From Planctomycetota bacterium (GTDB lineage: Bacteria; Planctomycetota; SZUA-567; H5-PLA8), in contig JABTUM010000001.1 in NCBI GenBank assembly GCA_015075375.1, positions 1,793,201 through 1,857,200 of the forward strand: a stretch of 64,000 bases of DNA, written 5' to 3'. Shown here piece by piece: positions 55,912 through 62,992 of the stretch. The number at the start of each line of letters is the position of its first letter. The stretch's first letter is position 1. The notes under the pieces were generated by a model that saw only the letters and a program-made list of their open reading frames with translations, ran no database searches and was not told where the DNA came from. Made by a program: the position numbers and the translations under genes.

Positions 55912-56184
55912 TCAGTCGACTTCCATGGAGAAGCGGCGCCGCCGGATCGCGGCGGGATCGGTGCTTTGCGCGTGCTGCTCCTGAAAGCGCATAAACGCCT
56001 GAACCGCTTCCCAACCGGTCTTTTCCAGAAACTCGTCGAGCACGCTCTTCTTGAAGCGAATCGTACGCCCGATCCGGCTGGCCGGCAAGGTTCCCGCCCG
56101 GACGTGCCGGTACACGACCTGCGGATGCAGCTGCAGGTACTCGGCGGCCTGCTGAATGGTCAGGACTTCGGGCGTTTCGGTCAT
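55912..56184 (-). CDS. Small excisionase/MerR-like HTH DNA-binding protein
   Basis: A protein of 90 residues. LTIQQAAEYLQLHPQVVYRHVRAGTLPASRIGRTIRFKKSVLDEFLEK is the helix_turn_helix_17 (excisionase-type) domain; the C-terminal 35 residues are charged. Such small proteins may control operon expression or act as architectural factors. The ATG lies 9 bases from the end of the MITE-like element, so the element may have displaced its original upstream sequence. Confidence 0.85.
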   Translation of the reverse strand: MTETPEVLTIQQAAEYLQLHPQVVYRHVRAGTLPASRIGRTIRFKKSVLDEFLEKTGWEAVQAFMRFQEQHAQSTDPAAIRRRRFSMEVD

Positions 56185-56188
56185 CGCT

Positions 56189-56464
56189 TAGCAGCCCGTT
56201 GAAAAAGGGTGCTGACCGCGTTGCGAGGAGCATTCGGACTGGGCAAGGCGTCGCGCAAGGAGCCGCATCGAGAGATGCGGCGAGCGAAGCGCAACGACGC
56301 CCAGTTCGAATGATCCCTCAACCCTTCGGGCAGCCTCGTCTTGTGGCCCGGCTCTGCGTTGCGCTGCGGTCGTCGCATCTCTTGATGCGACTCCCCTCCG
56401 CGCGCCTTGATCCGGACCACAATCCAAGGCTGCGCGGTCGTACCCTTTTTCAACGGGCGGCTAG
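56189..56464. mobile_element. MITE-like element with terminal inverted repeats and paired hairpin units
   Basis: GCCCGTTGAAAAAGGGT (56194-56210) and its exact reverse complement ACCCTTTTTCAACGGGC (56442-56458) bound about 275 bases. The match extends imperfectly outward to TAGC and inward to GACCGCG, about 30 bases per end. No transposase is encoded. Inside are two inverted copies of a roughly 75-base unit, each folding as a hairpin: in the left copy ACTGGGC...GCCCAGT encloses GCCGCATC-GAGA-GATGCGGC; in the right copy GTGG.CCGG...CCGG.CCAC encloses GTCGCATC-TCTT-GATGCGAC. The right end contains the aldolase stop codon. A host TA duplication is possible. It splits the BMC operon between aldolase and HTH genes and may affect mRNA stability or termination. 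Confidence 0.8.
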
Positions 56465-57231
56465 GCACCCAACCGTTTCAAAACCGCCGCCGCGACCCGT
56501 TCGACCAGTTCGGACTCGGTTTCGCGCTTCGCGTCCAGCCCGTAGCGCCCCAGCAGCTTGGGATCGCCGTAATTCACGATCAGATCCTTTGTCTGTGCCG
56601 GCGTAAGTCGCCGGACCGCTTCGGCCGAACCGGCCAGTTCCGCGGAAGTCTTCAGGATCGTCGCAGCCTGTTCGAGTTTCTCCATGCGCAGGTACGCGCG
56701 CCAAGGCGTGGAGCCCAGGGCTACGGCTCCGTGCTGCGCCAGCAGAACCACATCGCAGGACTTGAAAAACGGAGCCGCCGTCTCACCCAGCGCCCGCGTC
56801 CCCGGCGTCACGTACGGGCACGTCTCGATCGGGCCGATCTGCGCCACGACTTCCGGAATGATCGGATCGCGCAGCAAATGCTCCCGCCCCGAAAATGTAA
56901 ACGCGGTGGCGACCGGCGGATGCGCATGCACAACCGCGCCGATTTCGGGACGGGTGCGGTACGCGGCCAAATGCAGATGGACCTCGCTGCTTACCTTGGA
57001 ACCCGAACGGCCCCGAATGAGCCGGCCGTCGAGGTCACAGACCAGGATCGACAGTTCCGTGACTTCGCCCTTCGAGAGGGAAGAGGGCGTGACCAAGATG
57101 CGGTCCGGTCCCAGCTTCGCGGTGACGTTCCCGTCCGTCGCGGCGACGAGCCCGCGCGACGCCAGCGCGTGGCACGCGCGCACCATCTGCTTGCGTAATT
57201 CGCGCTCGGTCCACGGGATATCATCGGCCAT
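56461..57231 (-). CDS. Class II aldolase (fuculose/rhamnulose-phosphate type) with C-terminal encapsulation peptide
   Basis: A protein of 256 residues. The zinc site of the L-fuculose-1-phosphate aldolase family is complete: VVHAHPPVATAF with His102 and His104, LAQHGAV with His167, and Glu83 in SSEVHLH as catalytic acid. SRGLVAATDGNVTAKL binds phosphate. It should cleave a deoxy-ketose 1-phosphate to dihydroxyacetone phosphate and L-lactaldehyde. After a short linker the last residues, ESELVERVAAAVLKRLGA, form an amphipathic helix like BMC encapsulation peptides. It follows the aldehyde dehydrogenase by 9 bases. Its stop lies inside the terminal repeat of the MITE-like element. Confidence 0.92.
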   Translation of the reverse strand: MADDIPWTERELRKQMVRACHALASRGLVAATDGNVTAKLGPDRILVTPSSLSKGEVTELSILVCDLDGRLIRGRSGSKVSSEVHLHLAAYRTRPEIGAVVHAHPPVATAFTFSGREHLLRDPIIPEVVAQIGPIETCPYVTPGTRALGETAAPFFKSCDVVLLAQHGAVALGSTPWRAYLRMEKLEQAATILKTSAELAGSAEAVRRLTPAQTKDLIVNYGDPKLLGRYGLDAKRETESELVERVAAAVLKRLGA

Positions 57232-57240
57232 GGCAATCCG

Positions 57241-58803
57241 CTAGACGATGCTCAGGTGGCCCTGGCAAAGCGCCAAGCGCCGCTCACGGGTGAAACTGCG
57301 GCAAGTCGTCATGCCCTCGCCGGTCGGCGTCGCGATGCTGAAGGACGTATAGCCTTCGCCGCCCAATCCCAACCCGCTGAAATTCGGAGCATTGGCGACG
57401 CAGATCGAACAATTCATTGCGCGCGCGAATTCGGTGACACGATTCATATTCGTCGAATGAATCGATGCGGTATGCCGGCGATTGTCTTCCACGGCCACCG
57501 CGTACGAAATGGCGCTCTCGGCGTCTCGAACCCGAACCAGCGGCAGCACGGGCATTAGCTGCTCGGTCCAGGCCAGCGGATGGTCTTCGGGGACTTCCAC
57601 GAGCGCCAAACGCGTTTGATCGGTCGCGGAAAGTCCCATCTCCTTCAGGATCACCCCGGCGTTCTTCCCCACCAGCTTGCGGTTCGGCGCGCCGTGCTTG
57701 CCCGTGCGCGGACCGCCGGCTTCGGCCAAGACCAGCTCCGCCAAGCGGTCGGCCTCGCGTGCCGGAACTTCGACGGCCCCATGGGCAAGCATGGCCTGCT
57801 TCAAGCGGTCGGCTGCGGACGCCACGGCCACGACCACCTTTTCGTCGGTGCAAACGATGTTGTTGTCCAGACTGGCTCCGCGCACGAGGTCGCGGCCGGC
57901 ACGCTCGAGATCGGCGGTCTCGTCGACCACCGCAGGCGGATTGCCGGGGCCCGCACAGATAGCACGCTTCCCGCTCTTCATCGCCGCCTCGACGACGGCG
58001 CCGCCGCCGGTCACCATGACCAGCCGCACGCGCGGATGCTGCATGATCGCTTGAGCGGCTTCCACGGACGGCTCCCGCAGAATGCAGAGCAGTTCGCGCG
58101 GGCCCCCGGCGGCCTGGATCGCCCGGTTGAGCACCCGGACGGAATCGGCGCTCACGTTTTTGGCCAGCGGGTGCGGACCGAAGACCACCGCATTGCCGGC
58201 GCTAAGCATCGAAATGCCGTTGTTGATCACCGTCTCGGTGCTGTTGGTGCAAGGAATGATGCTCCCGATCACGCCGAATGGCGCGCGTTCGGTCATGGTC
58301 ATCCCGTCGGTTCCCGTAAACGCCTCCGGGCGGCCGAGCCATTCGGGCCCCGGCGTGCGCAGCGTGACGAGCCGGTTTTTCTGGATCTTATCGTCCACGC
58401 GGCCCAGACCCGTCTCCGCCACGGCTTCTTGAGACCACCGCTCCAGATGGGCCAGCGCCGCCGCGCGAATGGCCTCGATCAGCTTGGCGCGGATCCCGAA
58501 GCCGAGCTTACGGAACTCTTCATACGCTCTTTGAGCGGCCTCGCATGCGGCCTCGACGTCCTCGTAGACGCCTTCCCCGCTGGCCGTACGCGACCAAGTC
58601 GTGGGGCCGGGGGCATTCGTAACCGGCTTAGCGGGCTTGGCTTCGGATAACCGGCTGGACTTGGGATCGCGATAGCAGGTCGTCGCCGCCTGCGGCCGGC
58701 TGTTGGACGACAGGCGCGCAGGCGTGTGGGCGGAGCCTACGCCCTGCTGCCGCAGCCGCGCCACTACACGCTCCACGATCTGGGCGACGCGTTGCTCGTC
58801 CAT
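57241..58803 (-). CDS. CoA-acylating aldehyde dehydrogenase (PduP/EutE family) with N-terminal encapsulation peptide
   Basis: A protein of 520 residues. Residues 1-22 (EQRVAQIVERVVARLRQQGV) are an amphipathic helix followed by a 50-residue disordered linker, the usual encapsulation-peptide arrangement. The catalytic domain begins near 75; the nucleophile is Cys318 in SLDNNIVCTDEKV, and GVIGSIIPCTNSTETVINN, VTGGGAVV and GAGNPP-like AICAGPGNPPAVVD mark the PduP/EutE branch. It oxidises a short aldehyde, probably lactaldehyde from the aldolase, to acyl-CoA with NAD. Placed between BMC-H and the aldolase gene. Confidence 0.94.
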   Translation of the reverse strand: MDEQRVAQIVERVVARLRQQGVGSAHTPARLSSNSRPQAATTCYRDPKSSRLSEAKPAKPVTNAPGPTTWSRTASGEGVYEDVEAACEAAQRAYEEFRKLGFGIRAKLIEAIRAAALAHLERWSQEAVAETGLGRVDDKIQKNRLVTLRTPGPEWLGRPEAFTGTDGMTMTERAPFGVIGSIIPCTNSTETVINNGISMLSAGNAVVFGPHPLAKNVSADSVRVLNRAIQAAGGPRELLCILREPSVEAAQAIMQHPRVRLVMVTGGGAVVEAAMKSGKRAICAGPGNPPAVVDETADLERAGRDLVRGASLDNNIVCTDEKVVVAVASAADRLKQAMLAHGAVEVPAREADRLAELVLAEAGGPRTGKHGAPNRKLVGKNAGVILKEMGLSATDQTRLALVEVPEDHPLAWTEQLMPVLPLVRVRDAESAISYAVAVEDNRRHTASIHSTNMNRVTEFARAMNCSICVANAPNFSGLGLGGEGYTSFSIATPTGEGMTTCRSFTRERRLALCQGHLSIV

Positions 58804-58834
58804 GAAGGCCCCTATCCTTCAAGGGGATGCAGGA

Positions 58835-58860
58835 AAGCGCTCGGAGCCGTCCGAGCGCTT
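58835..58860 (-). terminator. Strong hairpin between BMC-H and aldehyde dehydrogenase genes (attenuator-like)
   Basis: A perfect 11-bp stem, AAGCGCTCGGA (58835-58845) and TCCGAGCGCTT (58850-58860), with a 4-base loop, followed on the minus strand by only TCC. It lacks a proper T-run, so it may act as a partial terminator or a 3'-end stabiliser that raises shell-gene mRNA above enzyme mRNA. Confidence 0.55.
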
Positions 58861-58866
58861 GAACAC

Positions 58867-58886
58867 TAAACGTATAAAATCGTTTA
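58867..58886. promoter_or_regulatory. Inverted repeat TAAACG-N8-CGTTTA after BMC-H
   Basis: TAAACG and CGTTTA flank TATAAAAT, directly after the BMC-H stop. The 13 bases TAAAATCGTTTAC (58875-58887) recur exactly at 59222-59234, and TAAACGTAT recurs, on the opposite strand, at about 59893-59903 before BMC-T. An operator for an unknown regulator is possible. Confidence 0.45.
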
Positions 58887-58887
58887 C

Positions 58888-59190
58888 TTACTTCTTTGCG
58901 CCGGCCAGTTCGGCTTCCCGTCCCAGCGGAAGCGCCGCATCGACGTTGCCGTGCGGGCGCGGAATGATGTGCACGCTCACGACTTCGCCCACCCGTTCGG
59001 CCGCGCGCGCCCCGGCTTCCGTGGCCGCCTTGACCGCCGCCACATCGCCGCGCACGATGGCGGTTACGTAGCCTCCGCCAATCTTTTCGTAGCCCACAAG
59101 TTCCACCTTCGCGGCTTTAACCATCGCATCGCAGGCTTCCACCATCGCGGCAAAGCCGCGCGTTTCAATCATGCCCAAGGCATCCGCCAT
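58888..59190 (-). CDS. BMC-H hexameric shell protein (PduA/EutM-type)
   Basis: A protein of 100 residues, the canonical single-domain Pf00936 shell tile: [57 protein letters not shown], with the pore loop KIGGGY. Hexamers of this protein make the shell facets; the Gly-rich pore suggests passage of small polar metabolites. CGGAGG is upstream. Sits between BMC-T and the aldehyde dehydrogenase gene. Confidence 0.97.
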   Translation of the reverse strand: MADALGMIETRGFAAMVEACDAMVKAAKVELVGYEKIGGGYVTAIVRGDVAAVKAATEAGARAAERVGEVVSVHIIPRPHGNVDAALPLGREAELAGAKK

Positions 59191-59221
59191 CGTTCCGTCC
59201 TCCGCGCCAAAGCACTCGGTT

Positions 59222-59234
59222 TAAAATCGTTTAC
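59222..59234. repeat. Second copy of the 13-base TAAAATCGTTTAC repeat
   Basis: Exact copy of 58875-58887, located in the 58-base space between the BMC-T stop and the BMC-H start. Such AT-rich repeats stand out against the GC-rich background. Confidence 0.6.
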
Positions 59235-59248
59235 AATCGCTCTAAGAC

Positions 59249-59863
59249 TCAGGCTCCGATGCTCTTAATGGCCGACTCCGCCGCCTCAGCCGCCACGACG
59301 ACGTCAGCTTCCTCACCGCCCAAGAACAGGCGCCCGAACGCACCGTAGCCGCGTAGCTCTAACAGGTTGATGTTACTGGCTTTCTCGGCTTCGTTCGCAG
59401 CCAAGTGGATGTAAGCAGCCGGCTCAACTTCCAGGATGTAGAGCGTCTGCCCGCCCAGCAACATGCCGCCGTGGCGTGTCCGATTGATGAGCATCGTATG
59501 GTAATCGGTGATCTTCCGTATGATGCTGCTGGTACTGACTTTAGGCTTAGTAACCGAACTCAACTTGACGCCCACCGATTCCAGGATCGCTTCGCCGGCC
59601 TGGCGAACCTCACCTTGGTCGGCGTGATGGACTTCCAGCATCCCGAAGGCGCGTTCGACGATCTGCATTCCCGGCATCACCGCCGTAGCCTTGCATGCAA
59701 TATCTGTGATCTTCTGGATTTGCATGCCCGGCGCGACCTCGATAAAGAGCGCCGATTGCCCCGCCACCGGCAAGAAGCCCTGCGCGATGGTGGCCTGAAA
59801 ACTGGCGAACTGCGGCTGCATGGTATCGAGGAAGCAGTAGGCGCGGATTTCGGTGTCGGCCAT
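59249..59863 (-). CDS. BMC-T tandem-domain shell protein (double-stacking type)
   Basis: A protein of 204 residues with two BMC domains. EIRAYCFLDTMQPQFASFQATIAQGFLPVAGQSALFIEVAPGM and VVERAFGMLEVHHADQGEV form the first half; MLLGGQTLYILEVEPAAYIHLAANEAEKASNINLLE and GRLFLGGEEADVVVAAEAAE the second. From memory it is most like Haliangium ochraceum BMC-T2/T3, trimers that stack in pairs and have gated central pores for larger cofactors. First gene of the operon. Confidence 0.93.
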   Translation of the reverse strand: MADTEIRAYCFLDTMQPQFASFQATIAQGFLPVAGQSALFIEVAPGMQIQKITDIACKATAVMPGMQIVERAFGMLEVHHADQGEVRQAGEAILESVGVKLSSVTKPKVSTSSIIRKITDYHTMLINRTRHGGMLLGGQTLYILEVEPAAYIHLAANEAEKASNINLLELRGYGAFGRLFLGGEEADVVVAAEAAESAIKSIGA

Positions 59864-60119
59864 GGGAGATCCTTTTTCGCCTGGGCTCAGTACAAATACG
59901 TTTAAAAACAGTTCATAGCCCTCTTTTCAGCACCGTCAAGGCCTCATCTTTCGGGAATTCAGGTCAGTTGGGTTCTGATTCTGCATTGTTTATACTATTT
60001 TAAACTTTATCTAATTCAAACGCGCCGCCATGAAGCCTAGAAAATGGGTGATGTCTTGTCTATAGCTTGGGTTATGATCTTCCCCGTATCCCAATGGCCT
60101 ACCCGGGAAGCCTGTCGCC
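59864..60119. other. AT-rich divergent control region of BMC operon and PLD gene
   Basis: About 256 bases, clearly richer in A+T than the rest of the window between 59985 and 60070. It holds the candidate BMC promoter, a TAAACGTAT-containing element near 59893-59903, and probably the promoter of the divergent phospholipase D gene. No gene recognised. Confidence 0.5.
59992..60019 (-). promoter_or_regulatory. Candidate promoter of the BMC operon
   Basis: On the minus strand TTGAAT and TAGTAT are 16 bases apart within the AT-rich block, about 130 bases upstream of the BMC-T start. TATAAA three bases further is an alternative -10. Judged by eye. Confidence 0.35.
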
Positions 60120-61862
60120 ATGGTGCTCCGCCGTGCTCGGACCACCTTTAAACTGGTCCTGCAAAAGATCTTCCAGCACGACGACCCGGCCACTCGCTTG
60201 GCGCGGGGGTTCTCGGCTGGCTGCTTCGCGGCGGCGTACCCTTTTCCAGGCCTTCAAATTCCTCTAAGCCTCGTGATGGCATGGCTCTTACAGGGGAATC
60301 GGGCCGTCGCCATACTGCCCCAGTTCGTGGTCAATGCGGGGACGATGATCCCGCTGGCAATAGGTGAGTACTACCTGGGTTGCTGGCTCTTGCCGGGCGA
60401 ACAGCCGGACGCCGGGGAACTCGCGGCAGGCTTGCAACATGCATTCGATGCGTGGTCCTGGTCGGCGCCTTGGACCTCAACGGTCTACCTATTTTCATCC
60501 GACGAGGTCCAGATTGCGCAGGTTTATGCGCCCCTCTTGCTCGGCGCCTCCGTGGCCGGCGCGGCCTTCGCGCTGCTTGCGTACCCGTTGATTCTGGTGG
60601 GCGTCCGAGCTTGGCGGAAGCGTCATCCGCTGCCGGCCTGGGCCGAATCGCGCGCGCCGTTCGCCATTCCCGAGCGGCCGGTTTCCAAACCGAGCGCCGC
60701 GTACGTGGATCGCCCGGACCGCTTCCTGCATGCCGAGCAGATCGAACTGCTGGTCGACGGCGCGCAGGCGTATCCCGAAATGCTGGCGGCGATCGAAGCG
60801 GCGCAGAGCAGCGTGGACTTGGAGACCTATATTCTCCGCGCCGACCGCACCGGCGAACGCTTCGCGGACGCGCTGCGCCGTTCGGCTCGCAACGGAGTAC
60901 GCGTGCGCCTGCTGTACGATGCGGTGGGGTCGCTGGGACTGCCGGACCGGTATATCCGCGCGCTGTTGGACGCGGGCGTCCAGGTGGCCGTCTATCACCC
61001 GCTGACCTTCAGCCGGCCGCTGTGGGCTTGGAACAAGCGCGATCACCGCAAAGTCCTGGTGGTGGACGGTCGCGCGTCCTTCACGGGCGGCTTGAATATC
61101 TCCGACGATTATGTGCCGCGCGAGGAGGGCGGCGCGGGGTGGCGCGATACGCATGTCCGGATCGACGGAGAACGGGTGGCGCGCGAGCTGACACGGCTCT
61201 TCGACGGTGCGTGGGCGAAGGCCCGGCACTGGCCGGACTCGGAACCCGAAGGGAAACCCCTCGAACGTTCGGCGCGCGTGCTGTGGCGGCCGGCGGCCGA
61301 TCCCTCCGCGGCGCGCGTGCCCGTCCTGGTGCTGGGCAATACGCTTTTCCGCAACCGGCACCGTATCCGCGGCGCGTACTTGTACGCGATCAAGCGCGCG
61401 GAGCGGTACATCCTGATCGAGAATGCGTACTTCATCCCCGACCGGGGCATCCGGCGCGCGTTGTACGCGGCGGCCAAGCGCGGGGTAGCCGTGGGCGTAG
61501 TCGTGGCGCAACATAGCGACGTGGAGATCGCGGCGTCGGCCGGACGCGCACTGTACAGCGAACTGCTCGACCACGGCGTGCGGCTCTTCGAGTGGCCGGG
61601 CAGCATGCTCCACGCGAAGACGGCCGCCATCGACGACGCCTGGGCGCTGGTGGGGAGCTACAACATCGACCACCGCAGCCTCTTTCACCAATTGGAAGCC
61701 GTGGCGGTGACGACGGACGCTCCGTTCGTGCGCGCGCTGCGCGATCAGACCCAGACCGATATGGCGCGCTGCCGCGAGCTGACGCTCGCGGATCACGAAG
61801 CGCGCCCGCTGAAGACGCTGCTTTGGGAAAGCCTGATGTACCAGTTCCGCTACTGGCTGTGA
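60120..61862 (+). CDS. DUF2062 - phospholipase D/cardiolipin-synthase-like fusion
   Basis: A protein of 580 residues. Residues 15-165 are a DUF2062 membrane domain (ATRLARGFSAGCFAAAYPFPGLQIPLSLVMAWLLQGN, ILPQFVVNAGTMIPL and a third helix). Residues 195-580 are a PLD domain pair: HKD motif 1 at His309 (DHRKVLVVDG), GGLNISDDY after it, and HKD motif 2 at His498 (LHAKTAAIDD) with GSYNIDHRS. Cardiolipin-synthase-like enzymes join two phosphatidylglycerols. The fusion of the two domains in one chain is uncommon. ATG 60120 is the first Met of the frame with DUF2062 following. Confidence 0.88.
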   Translation: MVLRRARTTFKLVLQKIFQHDDPATRLARGFSAGCFAAAYPFPGLQIPLSLVMAWLLQGNRAVAILPQFVVNAGTMIPLAIGEYYLGCWLLPGEQPDAGELAAGLQHAFDAWSWSAPWTSTVYLFSSDEVQIAQVYAPLLLGASVAGAAFALLAYPLILVGVRAWRKRHPLPAWAESRAPFAIPERPVSKPSAAYVDRPDRFLHAEQIELLVDGAQAYPEMLAAIEAAQSSVDLETYILRADRTGERFADALRRSARNGVRVRLLYDAVGSLGLPDRYIRALLDAGVQVAVYHPLTFSRPLWAWNKRDHRKVLVVDGRASFTGGLNISDDYVPREEGGAGWRDTHVRIDGERVARELTRLFDGAWAKARHWPDSEPEGKPLERSARVLWRPAADPSAARVPVLVLGNTLFRNRHRIRGAYLYAIKRAERYILIENAYFIPDRGIRRALYAAAKRGVAVGVVVAQHSDVEIAASAGRALYSELLDHGVRLFEWPGSMLHAKTAAIDDAWALVGSYNIDHRSLFHQLEAVAVTTDAPFVRALRDQTQTDMARCRELTLADHEARPLKTLLWESLMYQFRYWL

Positions 61863-62077
61863 TGGCGAGGATCGCTTGAAGCGAGCGGCGGATGTTCACA
61901 ATTCACCGCCTCGTGCTTACTATCCGCCAGACGCTGTTCACGAATCACCACCTTTCGGTATTTCGTTCCCCGGCCAGTGCTTAACCTTTGTCATTCGACC
62001 TCAAACCAACTTGCCGATTGCCACAAGATCACGTATCCATCGAAGGCTGGATTTCCCGATTTGGGCCCAGGGTTGCC
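61863..62077. other. Intergenic stretch, nothing recognised
   Basis: About 215 bases between the PLD fusion and the DUF4912 gene. It has lower G+C than its surroundings and no convincing gene, hairpin or repeat. Confidence 0.4.
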
Positions 62078-62941
62078 ATGGCCTCCTCCCGTTCGCGATC
62101 GTCTCGTTCCGAAAAGCCGGAAAAAACGGCCAAGCGCGGCGCCGTGCCGGCTGGAGCGGCCGCGGGCGGTCCGTCGGGTCCGCCGAAGCGCATACGCCCG
62201 CCCACGCGCGACGAACAGCGCGATGCCGCCGAGCGCTCGTTGGTGCTTGCGGGCCTGCCGTCGCTGGCGGAGCATCCGGTGCCGGACCTGGAAGCCGCCG
62301 AACGCGCGCAGCCGGTGGTCGACCTCGAAGCCGCTCCGCCGCCCGCCCCGCCCCCGTGGCCGGAGCCGGATGGTTTCGTAGACCGCGGCCTGCCGATTCC
62401 CGAGCAGTACGGGATGGACCGGGTGGTGGCGCTGGTGCGCGATCCCCAATGGCTTTACGTGTACTGGGAACTCAGCGGCGGGGCGCTGGAGCGCGTGCGA
62501 TTTCAATACAGCCAGCATGTGGTCGACGATGCGCGCTGGGCCTTGCGCGTGCACGCGACGCCGCGGTTCACGCCGCGCGTGGTGGACATCGACCGCGACG
62601 CCGGAAACTGGTATCTGCGCGTGGCTCCGGAAGGACGCTACCGCATCGAACTGGGGTTTTACACGCCCGACGGCAACTTCACGGCGCTCTGCGCCAGCGC
62701 CGAAGTGCAGACACCCTCCGGCACGGTCAGTCCGCTATCGGACGAGCGCTGGATGGTGCGCAAGCGCGACCTCGAAGCGCTCTTGACCGCCGGCGGCCTG
62801 GATTTGCAGCCCGAAGCGGCGCCGGGGTCGTCGGGCAGCGAGCAGGTGATGCAGTTCCAGCGCATGGAACATCCGCGCGCCGGGGCGCTCTTCTCCGGCA
62901 TGGCGCCGCCGCCGCCGCCCTTGCGCGAGGGCTCGGCATGA
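62078..62941 (+). CDS. DUF4912-family protein
   Basis: A protein of 287 residues from ATG 62078 (an upstream ATG at 61988 adds 30 unconvincing residues). The first 100 residues are charged and disordered. Residues 110-240 are the DUF4912 domain: YGMDRVVALVRDPQWLYVYWELSGGALERV, WALRVHATPRFTPRVVDIDRDAGNWYLRV, YRIELGFYTPDGNFTALCAS. Such proteins occur next to glycogen or polysaccharide genes and may bind glycans; the GH57 gene starts 51 bases downstream and is probably its partner. Confidence 0.85.
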   Translation: MASSRSRSSRSEKPEKTAKRGAVPAGAAAGGPSGPPKRIRPPTRDEQRDAAERSLVLAGLPSLAEHPVPDLEAAERAQPVVDLEAAPPPAPPPWPEPDGFVDRGLPIPEQYGMDRVVALVRDPQWLYVYWELSGGALERVRFQYSQHVVDDARWALRVHATPRFTPRVVDIDRDAGNWYLRVAPEGRYRIELGFYTPDGNFTALCASAEVQTPSGTVSPLSDERWMVRKRDLEALLTAGGLDLQPEAAPGSSGSEQVMQFQRMEHPRAGALFSGMAPPPPPLREGSA

Positions 62942-62992
62942 TGTCCGTTTCGCTTACGATTTCCGTTCATCCGTGCGAAGGAATCGCCCCCG

